Shown: positions 44,201-54,140 of the stretch, piece after piece
How the letters are laid out: each line of letters begins with the position of its first letter
How positions within the stretch are numbered: position 1 is the first letter of the stretch
Origin: Micractinium sp. NFX-FRZ
Lineage: Eukaryota > Chlorophyta > Trebouxiophyceae > Chlorellales > Chlorellaceae
NCBI GenBank assembly: GCA_029339195.1
Contig: JAPTJF010000426.1
Coordinates: forward strand, 1-54,388
Direction: 5' to 3'
DNA: 54,388 nt
Position numbers and translations under genes: made by a program
Notes under the pieces: model-generated
The model's input: only the letters and a program-made list of their open reading frames with translations
Databases searched by the model: none
Told to the model about the DNA's origin: nothing

Positions 44201-46016
44201 CTCAGGAAGACCCCCTGCCCAACCTACCTGGCACAAGAGGCTGTCCAATACTACCGGATTACAGTACACACCAACTCACTGTTGTACTCACAAGATTCTA
44301 GTGCATACCAACTCACTGCACATGAGAAAGGAACCCATCCACCCACCTGCACCAGGTAGGCCCGCAGGAAGAGGCCCCGAGTGGGGTGCTGCACCCCCTT
44401 GCACATCTCCACCACATCGCGCAGGATGAGCTTGGCGGGGGCCTCCGCGCCCCGGATGTAGCAGGCGCCCGCTGCGGCAAGGCGTGTAGACAAGAGGTGA
44501 CCGAGCAAGGCAAGGCAGGCAAGTGTGGTTGAGCTCGACGGGAGTACAGACTCGGCGCCCCGGAAACGCAGCAGCGCACCATGCTGCACTGGCACACCCG
44601 CCACCGCTCCAGAGCCACCCCACCTAAAAAATGTGTACAAACCAATTCTCGTAGGGGAGGGGTTAAAAGAGACAAAACAAAAAGATAAATCCCTGCCACG
44701 CACCTGTGCACAGCAGGTAGAGGCGTGGCACGATGTTGCCCGCGTGCTGCACCAGGTCGTACAGCTCAGCGTGGCTCCGCCCCTTGCTGGCCTCCTCACG
44801 GAAGAACATCTGCATGGGGGCGAACAAGGAGGGGGTCACATGGAGCAGCAGGGAATCAGTCAGCGCCACTGCATGGCTGCACCGAGCCGTGCAGCTTCTG
44901 CCCCAGCTGCGCCCCTTGCTGGCCTCCTCACAAAAGGACACCTAAAAAGCCTATTAGAAGGGAGCAGGGGGGGTGGCCTGGTGTGGGGTTGGTCAACTGC
45001 GTGCGGGCAGCCGTTGGCAAGCAGCGCGGCGGACGAGTGGGCCGATGCCTGCCTGCCTGCCTGCCTGCCCTGGTCAGCACAGCCCCTGCCACCACTCCAT
45101 GCCACCCCGCCCCACACATCCTTCGAGCAACTCCCACCTCCAGGTTCCTCAGCTCGTCACAGGCCTGCATGTAGAGCTCGTAATACTTCTGGGGGCTGCA
45201 GGGAGAAGAGGACAAAGAGTGGCACCACCAATAACTTGCACTAGTCTGATACAGTGGCAGAGGAACACCAGGACAGCTCGGGATGTTTGTAAGCACCCCC
45301 CGATGATCAACAGCAGCCGGCCTGCCGTGCTCCCTTTCCTGCTGCGCTCTCATCCCATCTCGCCTGCATGCCGTCTGTCGCTGCAATCAGCACACAGGCG
45401 GCAGCCACCTCAGCGGGCTGGAGCACCGCTCCCCATCCCATCGCCCTCCCCTCCGCCGTCTGCAGCTGCGCAGACCTCCGCCTCTGCAAGGCCTCCCGCT
45501 GCTCAGGACGCCCCCGCAGCACCCACCTCAGCAGGCTGGTGCGCAGCTCCCCCAGCAGCGCGGCCGAGTAGCGCAGCGCCTCCTTCATGTTGTCGTCGTC
45601 CTGGGGGCAGGTGAGAAGAAACGAAAAGACGGGGAGAGGCAGGGGGAGACGGGCGGGGATGAGACGGAACAGACCGTGGTAACAGCAGCGACGCAGCACT
45701 AGCAGCAGCGGTAGGTGTGGGCTGGGAGGGGACACTGCATGACGCGATCGGCAAGCTGTGCCAACACCCCGAGCTGGCAGGCACAACGCGCCGCCGCCGC
45801 CGCCGCCGCTGCCACTCCGCCGCCCGTCGCTCACAATGGCTTTGCGCAGGTAGAAGCCATGCCGCTTGACCGCGTTGCTGGCGTCCTTAAGCCATGCTTT
45901 TTGTTCGTCCGGGAGGTAGGACCCCTCCTGCAGGCAACCAGGGAGGCGCTCAGGGCGCGTTGGGATCGGCTGGGCGGGCAGGCAGGCGCGATCGAGGCAG
46001 GCTGCAGACTCACCAT
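35214..46016 (-). CDS. VPS35: Vacuolar protein sorting-associated protein 35 (retromer core)
   Basis: Twenty-nine coding exons (first 46016-46014, then 45927-45835, 45600-45527, 45195-45138, 44809-44704, 44471-44347 ... 35965-35789, 35619-35554, 35303-35214) give 815 residues, near the usual length. All phases agree. VPS35 is the alpha-solenoid scaffold of retromer, which retrieves sorting receptors from endosomes. The VPS26-binding motif PRLY is present at 104-107 (NIVPRLYLL). The N-terminus ([27 protein letters not shown]) and the C-terminal VPS29-binding repeats ([16 protein letters not shown]) are conserved. The first coding exon contains only the ATG (ATG/GTGAGT). Introns 21 and 23 have GC donors. 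At least a dozen introns hold partial copies of exon edges. Confidence 0.95.
35484..35541. repeat. 29-base tandem repeat in last VPS35 intron
   Basis: CCCATACAACCCGCGCTAGGCAGCCCTAC occurs twice, almost perfectly, between exons 28 and 29. Confidence 0.9.
36546..36582 (-). repeat. Echo of VPS35 exon 25 end
   Basis: The minus strand encodes [13 protein letters not shown], against [13 protein letters not shown] across the true exon 25 donor at 36656. Confidence 0.85.
37181..37213 (-). repeat. Echo of VPS35 exon 24 start
   Basis: CAG/GCCTTCCTTCTGG is repeated upstream of the true acceptor (CAG/GCCTTCCTTCTGT at 37102). Confidence 0.8.
37765..37816 (-). repeat. Diverged echo of VPS35 exon 22 start
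   Basis: The plus-strand pattern GGTGGTGCACAAACAGGGGT...GGCGGTGCTGACCTACGG parallels GTGTGGTGCAGGAACTGGTA...GGGGGTGCCCACCTGCGG at 37678-37720. Confidence 0.6.
37918..37966. repeat. Interstitial telomere-like TTTAGGG array
   Basis: GTTTAGGGTTTAGGGT is followed within 20 bases by the inverted motif AACCCTAACCC. It lies in the VPS35 intron between exons 22 and 21. Confidence 0.85.
38967..39115. repeat. About 35-base minisatellite in VPS35 intron
   Basis: Four diverged units of the type CCTACCCCACCA-G-ACACTGACATGCCTA lie between exons 18 and 19. Confidence 0.85.
39693..39729 (-). repeat. Echo of VPS35 exon 17 start
   Basis: The minus strand reads CACTGCAG/TGCCGGGCCTGTCCCAC, against CACTGCAG/TGCTGGGCCTGTCCCAC at the true acceptor (39641). 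Confidence 0.9.
40078..40217. repeat. Direct repeat of about 38 bases in VPS35 intron
   Basis: GACCTCTGCCGGCGGCGGCG followed by TCGGCTCCGGAAGAG occurs at 40085 and again at 40180. CACACTGACAGCTG occurs at 40008 and 40254, and inverted at 39890. Confidence 0.9.
41009..41050 (-). repeat. Echo of VPS35 exon 14 end
   Basis: The minus strand encodes [12 protein letters not shown]/gtaggg, against [12 protein letters not shown]/gtcggt at the true exon 14 end (41116). Confidence 0.85.
42101..42125 (-). repeat. Echo of VPS35 exon 12 start
   Basis: The minus strand encodes NDLHLGT, against DDFHLGT at the true start (42021); on the plus strand GTGCCCAGGTGGA-GTCGT is shared. Confidence 0.8.
42264..42300 (-). 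repeat. Echo of VPS35 exon 11 end
   Basis: The minus strand encodes MQCVVVAFP/Ggtggcg, against MQCVIMVFP/Ggtgcgg at the true donor (42389). Confidence 0.85.
42584..42618 (-). repeat. Echo of VPS35 exon 11 start
   Basis: The minus strand reads CTGCAG/CGTGCTGGAGCAGGTGATGAG, one base different from the true exon 11 start (42468) over the first 20 exon bases, then hits a stop. Confidence 0.92.
43471..43504 (-). repeat. Echo of VPS35 exon 8 end
   Basis: The minus strand encodes LWVCMQHP, against LWVRMQHQ at the true exon 8 end (43587). Confidence 0.8.
43747..43784 (-). repeat. Echo of VPS35 exon 8 start
   Basis: The minus strand encodes [12 protein letters not shown], against [12 protein letters not shown] at the true start (43672). 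Confidence 0.88.
44181..44214 (-). repeat. Echo of VPS35 exon 6 end
   Basis: The minus strand encodes FLRARLVQ/gttgac, against FLRAYLVQ/gtgggt at the true donor (44347). Confidence 0.85.
44904..44943 (-). repeat. Echo of VPS35 exon 5 start
   Basis: The minus strand encodes [12 protein letters not shown], against [12 protein letters not shown] at the true exon 5 (44809). Confidence 0.9.
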
Positions 46017-46386
46017 GGTGTCGTGCGAATGGCGGGTCACTGTGGAGGGCACAAGAGGCGCTAGGGGTGTCAAGTGGCGCCTCTGTGCAAGTGCCAGCTC
46101 TGCAGTCAGTGCGCCCTTCCTCCCGCCAGCATCATCGTTGTTCCGGCACCTGCCATCGCCCTCCACCTTTCGCCGATCGGCGCTGGTTTGCGCAGCAGCA
46201 GTCCTTGACCAGGCTGGCTCCCCCCGCCATCGAAAACTCGCAGTGACCAGCGCCCAGACTCAGCTGCCTGCTAGCGGGTGGGGCGCACCTGCCCATTGGC
46301 CTGCCATCTGCACAACCAGGCCCACTCCAACCAGCTGCCAGTCGCATTCATCCACCAGCCGGCAGGGTGGCGCCGGCTGAGACAGG
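46017..46386. promoter_or_regulatory. Bidirectional promoter of VPS35 and TAF12
   Basis: Divergent ATGs lie 370 bases apart, so both core promoters and 5' UTRs are here. I see no TATA box; both are housekeeping genes. Confidence 0.55.
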
Positions 46387-49300
46387 ATGGCCAACACAAG
46401 TGCGTAGGGCAGCCAGGGAGGCGCGTATGGCAATAGCTGTCCGCCGGCACGGCCGCAAAACGGGCCCAGGGGTGACCGCCAAGCATTGGCGGCAACACCC
46501 GCCCGCCGCCTGCCCGCCTGTGCCTCACCGCGCCCCCCTCCTCGATGCTGCTTCCGCCTCTGCAGACAAGCCGGGGGCCATACGGCCAGCAGCCGGCTCG
46601 GCCAGCAACCTGGCGGCCATGCAGCAGGCAGCTGCGGCGCAGCAGGCAGCGGCGGCGCAGCAGGCAGCAGCGGCGGGCGTGCGCCCGGGACAGCAGCCAA
46701 TGTATACTCAGGCGCAGCTGCAGCAGTATATAATGATGCAGCAGCAGGCGCATGTAGCTGCCGCAGCGCGGGCGGCGAGCCCGGGGGCAGCTGCTGGTGC
46801 GGCAGGTGCCGGGCAGGTGAGCAGAGGGAAGGGAGGGGACGGGAGGTGCTTGTACAACTGTGAGATGGGGGTAAGGGAACAATGCGATGTCCACCTGGCC
46901 TTTGGTGCCGGCAGGCAAGTGGGCGGGCAGAGGCAGGCAGGGCGGGCGGGCACCCCCGTGCCGCTCCTGCCTGTCAGGTGTCGCGCGGCACCTTCAGGCG
47001 TTGCTTTTGGCTCAGCACCCGCTGACCCAGCGCTCCAAATGTGATGCATGGCCTCCACTTGAGCGCACACACTGGCCTGCCTTGCTGCCACCGCCGCCGC
47101 CGCCGCCAGCTGTTGTGCCTGCGCTCTGTGTGCGGCTCGGACCCCTTGACAACAAGGAAGGGCTGCTCACACATGACCAGCCTTCGTGCTGCATTCATTG
47201 AATGTGTCCCCCTCCTTGCCCCGCCGTGCCCCCCGCCCCCGGCGCCGCAGCAGTTTGTGCTGTATGTGAACCTGATGAGCCAAGACGGCAAGGGCTCCAA
47301 CCTGACCACCGTGCCGCTCCCGCCAGAGTTTGTGGCCGCCAAGCGCGACCGTGAGCTTTGCCCGCCGCCCACGCTACGCTTTGCTGCGTCCCTGCGGCTC
47401 CCTGCCTGTCCCTTGCGTCGCATGCGCCTTTGACCCGCTCTTGAAGTGGCTTGGAGGCTCACCTGGAGGGCTGTGCCGTCAAAGCACCAGTCAGACCAGG
47501 ACCTTGTCGCCGCCACTGCTGCTGCGCCATGCCTGTCGCCGCCTGTGCATTCAAGCAGGCATCGCCCAGCACTTGCACAGCCGCTGCCGTCACGCCTCAT
47601 TCCCTTGCACGCCCTCACTGCATTTGTGCCTGGCTCAGCACATTGGAACGCCTGTGCGGTGAGCTGCCACGCACTTCTTGATGACACTCCCCTGTCATGC
47701 AGTTGTGGTCCAAAACATCAAGAATGCCGCCAGCCACGGGCTCATTTACAACGAGTACAGCCGCTGGGGTGAGTGAGGCAGTACAGATGCTGGGGTGAGC
47801 AAATGAGTGGAGCGGGGCAGCAACGGAAGAAGCATGAATGAGGCAGGGTGGGAAGCAGCGCCTTGCTGCTCACAGAAACGTGCACTCAAGACTGGTCGAG
47901 GCCCGAGAGCTGTGGCGTGGTCAGCTGGCTTTGCTGGGTTCGTAACACGGTGCCTTGCGGCGCAGCAGCTGCCGGGTGCGGGCCTGCAAGTGAGCAAGGT
48001 GGGCAGGCCAGCAGGGCGTGCTACATGCATTGCCAGACCCAAAGCCGTGGTGTGCTCTGCTCTGCTCTTGTTTGCGCTAACCAGGCACCCGTCTCACCAC
48101 CTGCCGTGTGCGCCACGATGCCCGCTGCCCATGAGCAGTTCAAGAGCAGCAGCAGCGGCGGCAGGCGATGATGGCGGCATCCGGCGCGGGCGCGGCACCC
48201 GCCGCCAAGCGCGCCAAAGTGGAGCCCGCCGCTGCCGCCGCGGGCCCCGTTGCCGGGGTGCGGCCGGGGCTGCCCACCCCGGCCGCCATGCTTAATCACC
48301 AGCAGATCATGGCGGGTCTTGCAGCCCAGGGCGCGCGGCCGCCGCTGCCGCCGGGCGTGGCGGGCATGGCGGGGGCCGGCGTGCCCGGCATGCCTGGCAT
48401 GACCGCAGCGCAGGCAGCGCAGGCAGCCCAGATGCGTATCCAGCAGACCCTGCAGCAGCGGCGCATCCAGTTTGCACCGATAGTGAGGCCCTCCAACGAG
48501 GAGGAGCGCCAGATTGTGCCCAGGCCGCGGCTGCAGGCAAGGGGGTGTGTTGTAGGGGGGGCAGGAAAGAGGGCTTGGATTGGATTGGCCCATGCTGCAG
48601 GCAAGGGGTTGTGACGAGGGGCCAGGGAAGAGTGGCTTGGCAGAGTGAGTTCGAGCTGGCTGGCTGGCTGGGGCTGGGCTGGCTGAGGCTGCGCTGGCTG
48701 GGGTGCGTCGCAAGGTGCGGGGTGCAGCCACAGTAGCCGCAGTAGAGGCTGGGTGGCTGCTGGGCCTGACGCTGGCTGGGGTATGTGGGAAGGGACGTGA
48801 GGTGGTGCACGACACTTCCCAGGGCCGGCAGACGATTCAACAAAACGCGGTTGTGCACTTGCCTGCCCTCACACCCTCCTCCCCTGCCCCATGTTGCCTC
48901 CTCTGTTGCGCTCCCCCGCAGGCGCTGGTGAAGCAGGTGGGGCTGGGCATGTCGATTCTGAATGCCAAGGCAACAGAGGATGCAGAGGAGGCGCTGCGGG
49001 CGGTGGCGGAGGACTTCATTAGCGGGGCAGGTGTGTATGAATGGTAGGGGGGAGGAGCGTGTGGTGGGGAACAGTAGGGGGGTGCGCCCACAGGGGGCAC
49101 AGGTGGCTGGGGTTGCGGGCCAGGTGTGTGCTTGTGAGGGGCGCCGGGGAGGGCGGTGTGGAACGGTGGGTGGATGCGCACATAGGGCGCCCAGGTGGCT
49201 GGGGTCGCTGGGCAGGGTATTAGCAAGTTGGGGCCAGGGCAGGACGGAGGCAGCTGGGGAGGTTGGTGCGCCGGCATTGCCAGGTGGTGCAGTGTCTTGC

Positions 49301-50816
49301 CCTGTTTGGGGGAAGGGCTGTGGTAGCGAGCGCATTGGTAGCCGGTTCGAGCGTTTTCTTTCTTGCAGGCGTGCCACTGTTGCCGCCGCCGCCACTTGCC
49401 GCCTGCGCGCCCCAGCAGCGCCCCCCGCAACTTGCTTACCGCTCGGCGCACCCACCCCGTCGCCCCGTGGTCAATGCTTGCGGCAGAGTACTGCTGCGCT
49501 GCATCACCTCTCGTGGCGGCCGCCATAGGACAGGGCCCCTCAGCGTGCTGCTGCGCCACATCCCCACTCGCCTCCTCTTTTGTCTACCATACGCCCTCCT
49601 CTGTGCCCCACCCCTCACGTCTGCTTACTTGGCCGCCCTTTGGCTGCTGTGTTTCGCTACCCCTTCCTCTCTCGCCCCACCCCTTCCTCGCCTCCCTTCT
49701 ACCTCCCACCCACCCACAAAGCGTGCCCCGCTGCCCCACTGCCCTGCACCTGCCTGCCCTCTGCAGCCTCGTTTGCTGCCGCCATGGCGAGGCGGCGCAA
49801 GAGCGAGGAGATTGAGCCGGCAGACCTGCTGCTCTACCTGGAGCGCACCTGGTGGGAGGGTGGGCAGGCTGATTGTCAGGTTGTCTTGTTGACAGCTCAC
49901 GTGTGGGGTGATGCATAGATAGAGCCAGCAGACCCGGCGGGTGGGCAGGCCTGGCAAAGGGAACGTCCCTTGCTGGCGTGTTGGGTGCAGCTTGGGCAGG
50001 TCATATCTTTCCATGAAGGTCATGTCTTTGCTTTGCTCGGGTTTGGGGTGACGCGTGAGGCAAGTCACGGCGGGCGCGGCTGAAGGGCGCAGGACGGTGA
50101 GGGCAAGCGCGCGGCGGGCCAGAGCAGGCGGGGCACAGCTGGGCGGGGCGGAGGGAGGGCAGGCGGGGCCACCTAGGTGCCTGGAAGGCGTCTTATGTTG
50201 TCCAGCACCCGGGCGCGGCGGCCTTGCGTGCGCTGCACAGCTCGCACCGCACAGCCTGCCCCACACGCCACTGCCTGCTGCCCTCTGCCTCCCCGCCTGC
50301 AGGAACATCCAAGTGCCGGGGTTCTCCAGCGGGGAAGTCAAGCCCTACCGGCGCAACCAACCTGCCAGCGCCGACCACCAGCGGCGCATGGCGGCGGTGC
50401 GCAAGGCCATGGCAGCAGCAGCGGCGGCGGTGGGCGGCAGCAAGGAGGGCGCTGCGGGGGGCACAGCGGCGGGCGCAGGGGCGCAGCAGCAGCAGCAAGC
50501 GGGAGGCGGCACGGCGGCGGCGGCGGCGGCAGCGGCAGGGAAGGAGGGCGGGGGTGGGTCGCTCGGGGAGCGCCAGGGCGGCGCTGCTGGGGCCAAGAAG
50601 GCTGCGGAGGCGGCGGCGACGCCAGCGGGCAAGGGCATGGGCGGGGATGGTGCAGGCGGCGGGGACGGCTCCCCTCCGGCACCGCAGCAGCAGCAGCAGC
50701 AGCCAGAGTTGAAGGAGGAACCGGCGGAAGGCACAGCAGGGGCAGCGTCAGGTGCCAATGGTGACGATGATGACGACATGCCCGACCTAGATGGGGCGGC
50801 AAATGGCAAGGCCTGA
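46387..50816 (+). CDS. TAF12: Transcription initiation factor TFIID subunit 12
   Basis: Eight exons: 46387-46399, 46566-46816, 47251-47350, 47703-47768, 48139-48536, 48922-49030, 49767-49851, 50303-50816, giving 511 residues. TAF12 pairs with TAF4 through a histone fold in TFIID and with ADA1 in SAGA. The H2B-like fold starts at residue 277: KQVGLGMSILNAKA, then EEALRAVAEDFISGAASFAA, then RRRKSEEIEPADLLLYLERTW. The hallmark C-terminal extension (IQVPGFSSGEVKPYRR) follows. Upstream are glutamine/alanine-rich stretches and a segment QFVLYVNLMSQDGKGSNL...IYNEYSRW that I do not recognise in other TAF12 proteins. The tail is long, Ala/Gly/Gln-rich and ends in an acidic DDDDDMPDLDG. Exon 1 is 13 bases (MANT). 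Intron 5 has a GC donor. Confidence 0.9.
47780..47800 (+). repeat. Echo of TAF12 exon 4 end and donor
   Basis: AGTACAG-TGCTGGGGTGAGC follows the true exon end GTACAGCCGCTGGGGTGAGT (47755-47774) by about 25 bases, with an intact donor. Confidence 0.85.
48591..48611 (+). repeat. Echo of TAF12 exon 5 end and GC donor
   Basis: GCTGCAGGCAAGGGG is repeated about 63 bases after the true exon 5 end (48536), so even the GC donor is copied. Confidence 0.85.
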
Positions 50817-51406
50817 GGGCCCGCGTCCGTGGGTTCACAGCCAAACACCCCTGCCGCAGGCGCGCTGTATAGCTCACACCTTGTGTGCGGCCCGATGCAA
50901 AGGGCGCCCCCGCCCCAGGGGCCCCAGCCCGCACCATGGTGCCTTCTCTGAGCCGCTTCCCTCCAGTGGTCGGCCCCCTATGTTCTGCTTGCCTGGCACA
51001 GCCCTGTGAATCACAGTGCCTGAGGAGAGCTCGACAGGGAATCAACAGGAGGCAAGGAAACGGCACGTAATGTTTCCCAGGGCACGGCACGTGCAGCAGG
51101 GCAACAAGAGGGCTGTCAATGCGGCAAGGTTGCCGTGGCACCAGCCTCATCTTGTTCATCTTGTGCATGAAAGAGACAGCTGCTGCTGCTGCTGACACCT
51201 GGCCGGCTGGCCTCTCAGGCCTTCTTTTGGCGCGTCTGTGCTGTGGCCTGCCATCGGCAGGGCCAGGCCTCTTGGGTGTGCCTGACAAGCTTGTGTGCAG
51301 CCATGAGTTAACGCCAACTCAGGGTAGGCCAGCCTTACACGGGGCTGCAGGCCACGTGTTGATGCACGCACACCGCTTCCTCAGCCGCCCGAGCGTGGTC
51401 AACTCT
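50817..51406. other. Convergent intergenic region
   Basis: TAF12 3' UTR and the 3' region of the small chloroplast gene. No other gene seen. Confidence 0.6.
51335..51339 (-). terminator. TGTAA poly(A) signal, small chloroplast gene
   Basis: The minus-strand TGTAA lies 68 bases after the stop. The corresponding bases are deleted in the second copy near 53330. Confidence 0.5.
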
Positions 51407-52713
51407 TCAAGTCTGCAGCTTCGGGTCTCCCGACTCGGGCGCGCTTGCGGGCAAATCCTGCTGGTGGGAGGGGAGTGGAGGCAGGGGGGAGGGGCGGGGT
51501 CCGGGTGGGGAGCTTGAGCAGGGGCCTGGTGGAGACAGGAGGGTGAGGCGGGCCGAGCTTTGGGCAACTGGAGCCGTTGAGGGGCCCCCAGTGGCGCCTG
51601 GGGCCCCAGGGGCGGCAATAGCAGTGGCGGCAGTTGCATGACCAATCAACCAATTAATGCCCTGCCCACGGAGCCCCCCAACATGCCCCGCTCCCAAACG
51701 GCAGTGACAATGTTGCCACTGATCGAGCAGGCGTGCGTTGCCTCCCATTCCCACTGATCGACCATGATTGGGTATGTGTTGAACTGTCGTGTCTGTCACC
51801 CCGCCATTATGTTTACTCCCAATGCGCCAGGTGTGTGTGCCTCACCTGCTTCGCCTCTGGCTTCTCAGGCGGGGCCTCTGCGCCGCCCTGCCCCTGCGGC
51901 TGCGGCTGGCGTGGGATCTCGGCGTAGCTCTCCTGCAGGCGGCGCACTCGGCGGGTTGGGGGAGATGGAGGGGCACATGTGGGGGCGGAGGTCCAGCTTT
52001 GGGACGCCCGGTGCCACATTACGCCAAAATGGGCAGCGGTGCTCTGGGCCGCCTGCTGGGCTGGGGTGGGCCACTTGCCTGCGCGTTCCTCATGTCTTGG
52101 AAGGCACGGCTGGCGTCGCGAGGGCCTTGGTCAATGGACTGCACCGCAAAGGAGGGCCAACACGTGTAGCGGCAGTGAGGAGTTGGTTAGGGTTCACACG
52201 CAGAGCAATGACGGCTGCAGCTTGTGGCATCGGTGCAGGGGCTCGCAGTTCAACCATGCACGAGTACCAGACATGCCGCTGGCTTGGGGCTGCACAGCAC
52301 ACTGCACCCCGCCGCTCACCCCTCCCCCTGCCGCTCAATATGTCTCACCATCTCCGCCTCGGACTTCTCAGGAGCGCCTTCCGGCTGGGGAGCGCCTTCC
52401 GGCTGCAGCAGGCGGTGCAGGGAGGTGAACAGGCAGGCAAGCGCGTGCTGGGTTATGGACGACAGCTGCTGCGGCGGCGGCGGCAGCGGTAGCAGCTGGG
52501 GCGCCCCGAGGGGCGACAATCGTCAGCAGGACGCCTTGGACTTGCGTAGCACGCCTTGGACGCGCTGCCACTACCCCCTCAACGCACCTTGTCGGACGCT
52601 CGGACAGCCAGAGAGCAGCGGCGGCCCGCCAGGCGCGCGGCGCTGGGCTGCCGCCACACCGCTGCGGTGGGGCAGGGCCTGGCGGCCAGTGGGCGGGAGG
52701 TCAGCAGCAGCAT
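51407..52713 (-). CDS. Small chloroplast-targeted protein of unknown function, copy 1
   Basis: Five exons: 52713-52588, 52495-52349, 52138-52079, 51932-51846, 51457-51407, giving 156 residues, all introns in phase 0. The N-terminus (MLLLTSRPLAARPCPTAAVW...LAVRAS) is a strong chloroplast transit peptide with a VRAS-type cleavage site near residue 39. The mature part has a predicted helix (QQLSSITQHALACLFTSLHR), a repeated PEGAPQPEGAPEK segment, a short helix SIDQGPRDASRAFQDMRNAQ, and a proline/glutamine-rich tail ending SGDPKLQT. I do not recognise a family. Intron 3 is GC-AG (CAG/GCAAGT). Exons 3 to 5 and their introns are duplicated about 2 kb downstream on the plus-strand axis. Confidence 0.72.
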
Positions 52714-53404
52714 GATGGCGGTAGATAATAATGAGGCGCCTGTGCGAATGCCGTTCAAGTCGACAACGAGGCATCTTCTGACATGTCATCAATACGTTCA
52801 TCGGGTGTTTCCACCTGTGCGAAACCCTAACTTCGGTGACTGACTGACTGACTGACTGATTGCGGGTTACACATCTTTTCAGCGCAAGCCTGTGCTGCTC
52901 AATGAATCATGAAATGAATGAAACATTGAGATGCGAGCGCAAAGCATTGCAGGGCGAGATCTGAGCAGCTTACCCAAGGCTGCTCAACAGGGAGACGGGC
53001 AGGCACTGCAGTGGGGGGACTCAAACACCGGGCGGGGCCCCGCCTCCCCACTGCCGTGAGCCCAAGGCCACAAGGGGCGTCACTAATGCAGCGAGCGGCT
53101 AAGGAGAACCCGCCCAGGGGGCCCGAGAGCCGCAGCCCACCCGGGGGGAACACAGACATGCACAAACACACAGAACGGCAAGCGCAAGATGAGGTAGGCG
53201 GTGCAGGTGCCAGCGCCTGCTTCCACCAGCAGTTCTGATGATGCTGGTCTGGGGCCACTGCGCCCCTCTTTGCCTCGGCGTGCCTGTGCCTGAGCTTGTG
53301 TGCAGCCATGAGTTCATGTCAACTCAGGTAGGCCGCATGGGGCTGCGGGCCACGCGTTGATGCACGCACACCGCTTCCTCGGCCGCCCGAGCGTGGTCAA
53401 CTCT
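52714..53404. other. Spacer between duplicated chloroplast genes
   Basis: It contains the promoter of copy 1, a short (GACT)n run at 52838-52858, and AT-richer sequence around 52900. No gene seen. Confidence 0.5.
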
Positions 53405-54140
53405 TCAAGTCTGCAGCTTCGGGTCTCCCGACTCGGGCGCCCTCTCGGGCGAATCCTGCTGGTGGGAGGGGAGTGGAGGCAGGGGGAAGGGGCGGGGTCC
53501 GGGTGGGGAGAATGAGCAGGGGCCTGTCGGAGACAAGCGGGTGAGGCGGGCCGAGCTTTGGGCAACTCAAGCCGTTGAGGGGCCCCCGTTGGCGCCCGGG
53601 GCCTAGGGGCGGCAATAGCACTGGCAGCACCGGCAAGACCAATAAACCAATCAATGTCTTGGCTGCGGAGCCCCCAAGCACGCCCCTCTCACGCACCTGT
53701 CACATCTCACGCAGGCTTGTAAGCCGCTGATGGCACAAAAAGTCGCAACCCTGTTTAGCCGCCACCACCACCACCACAGGCTTCCCTTTCTTTAGGCACA
53801 AGTCCGGAAAACACACATTCCACTGAGAGCCAGGTGTGTGTGCCTCACCTGCTTTGCCTCTGGCTTCTCAGGCGGGGCCTCTGCGCCGCCCTGCCCCTGC
53901 GGCTGCGGCTGGCGTGGGATCTCGGCGTAGCTCTCCTGCAGGCGGCGCGCTCGGCAGGTGGGGGAGAGGGAGGGGCACATGCGGGGATGGAGGTTCCAGC
54001 TTTGGGATGCCCGGTGCTACATTACGCCACATGGCCGGTTGTGCCTTAGGCTGCCTGCTGGGCTGCGGTGCGCCACTTGCCTGCGCGTTCCTCATGTCCT
54101 GGAAAGCACTGCTGGCTTTGTGAGGGCCTTGGTCAATGGA
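53405..54140 (-). CDS. Small chloroplast protein, copy 2 (exons 3-5 visible)
   Basis: Exons 54140-54081, 53935-53849 and 53455-53405 align base-for-base in length (60, 87, 51) with exons 3 to 5 of copy 1. Exon 3 reads SIDQGPHKASSAFQDMRNAQ, exon 4 is almost identical, and exon 5 reads DSPERAPESGDPKLQT plus stop. Splice sites, including the GC donor of intron 3, are conserved and no frame is broken. Upstream of 54140 similarity to copy 1 is lost after about 40 bases. Exons 1 and 2 are either outside the window, replaced, or absent, so this may be a pseudogene. Confidence 0.65.
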
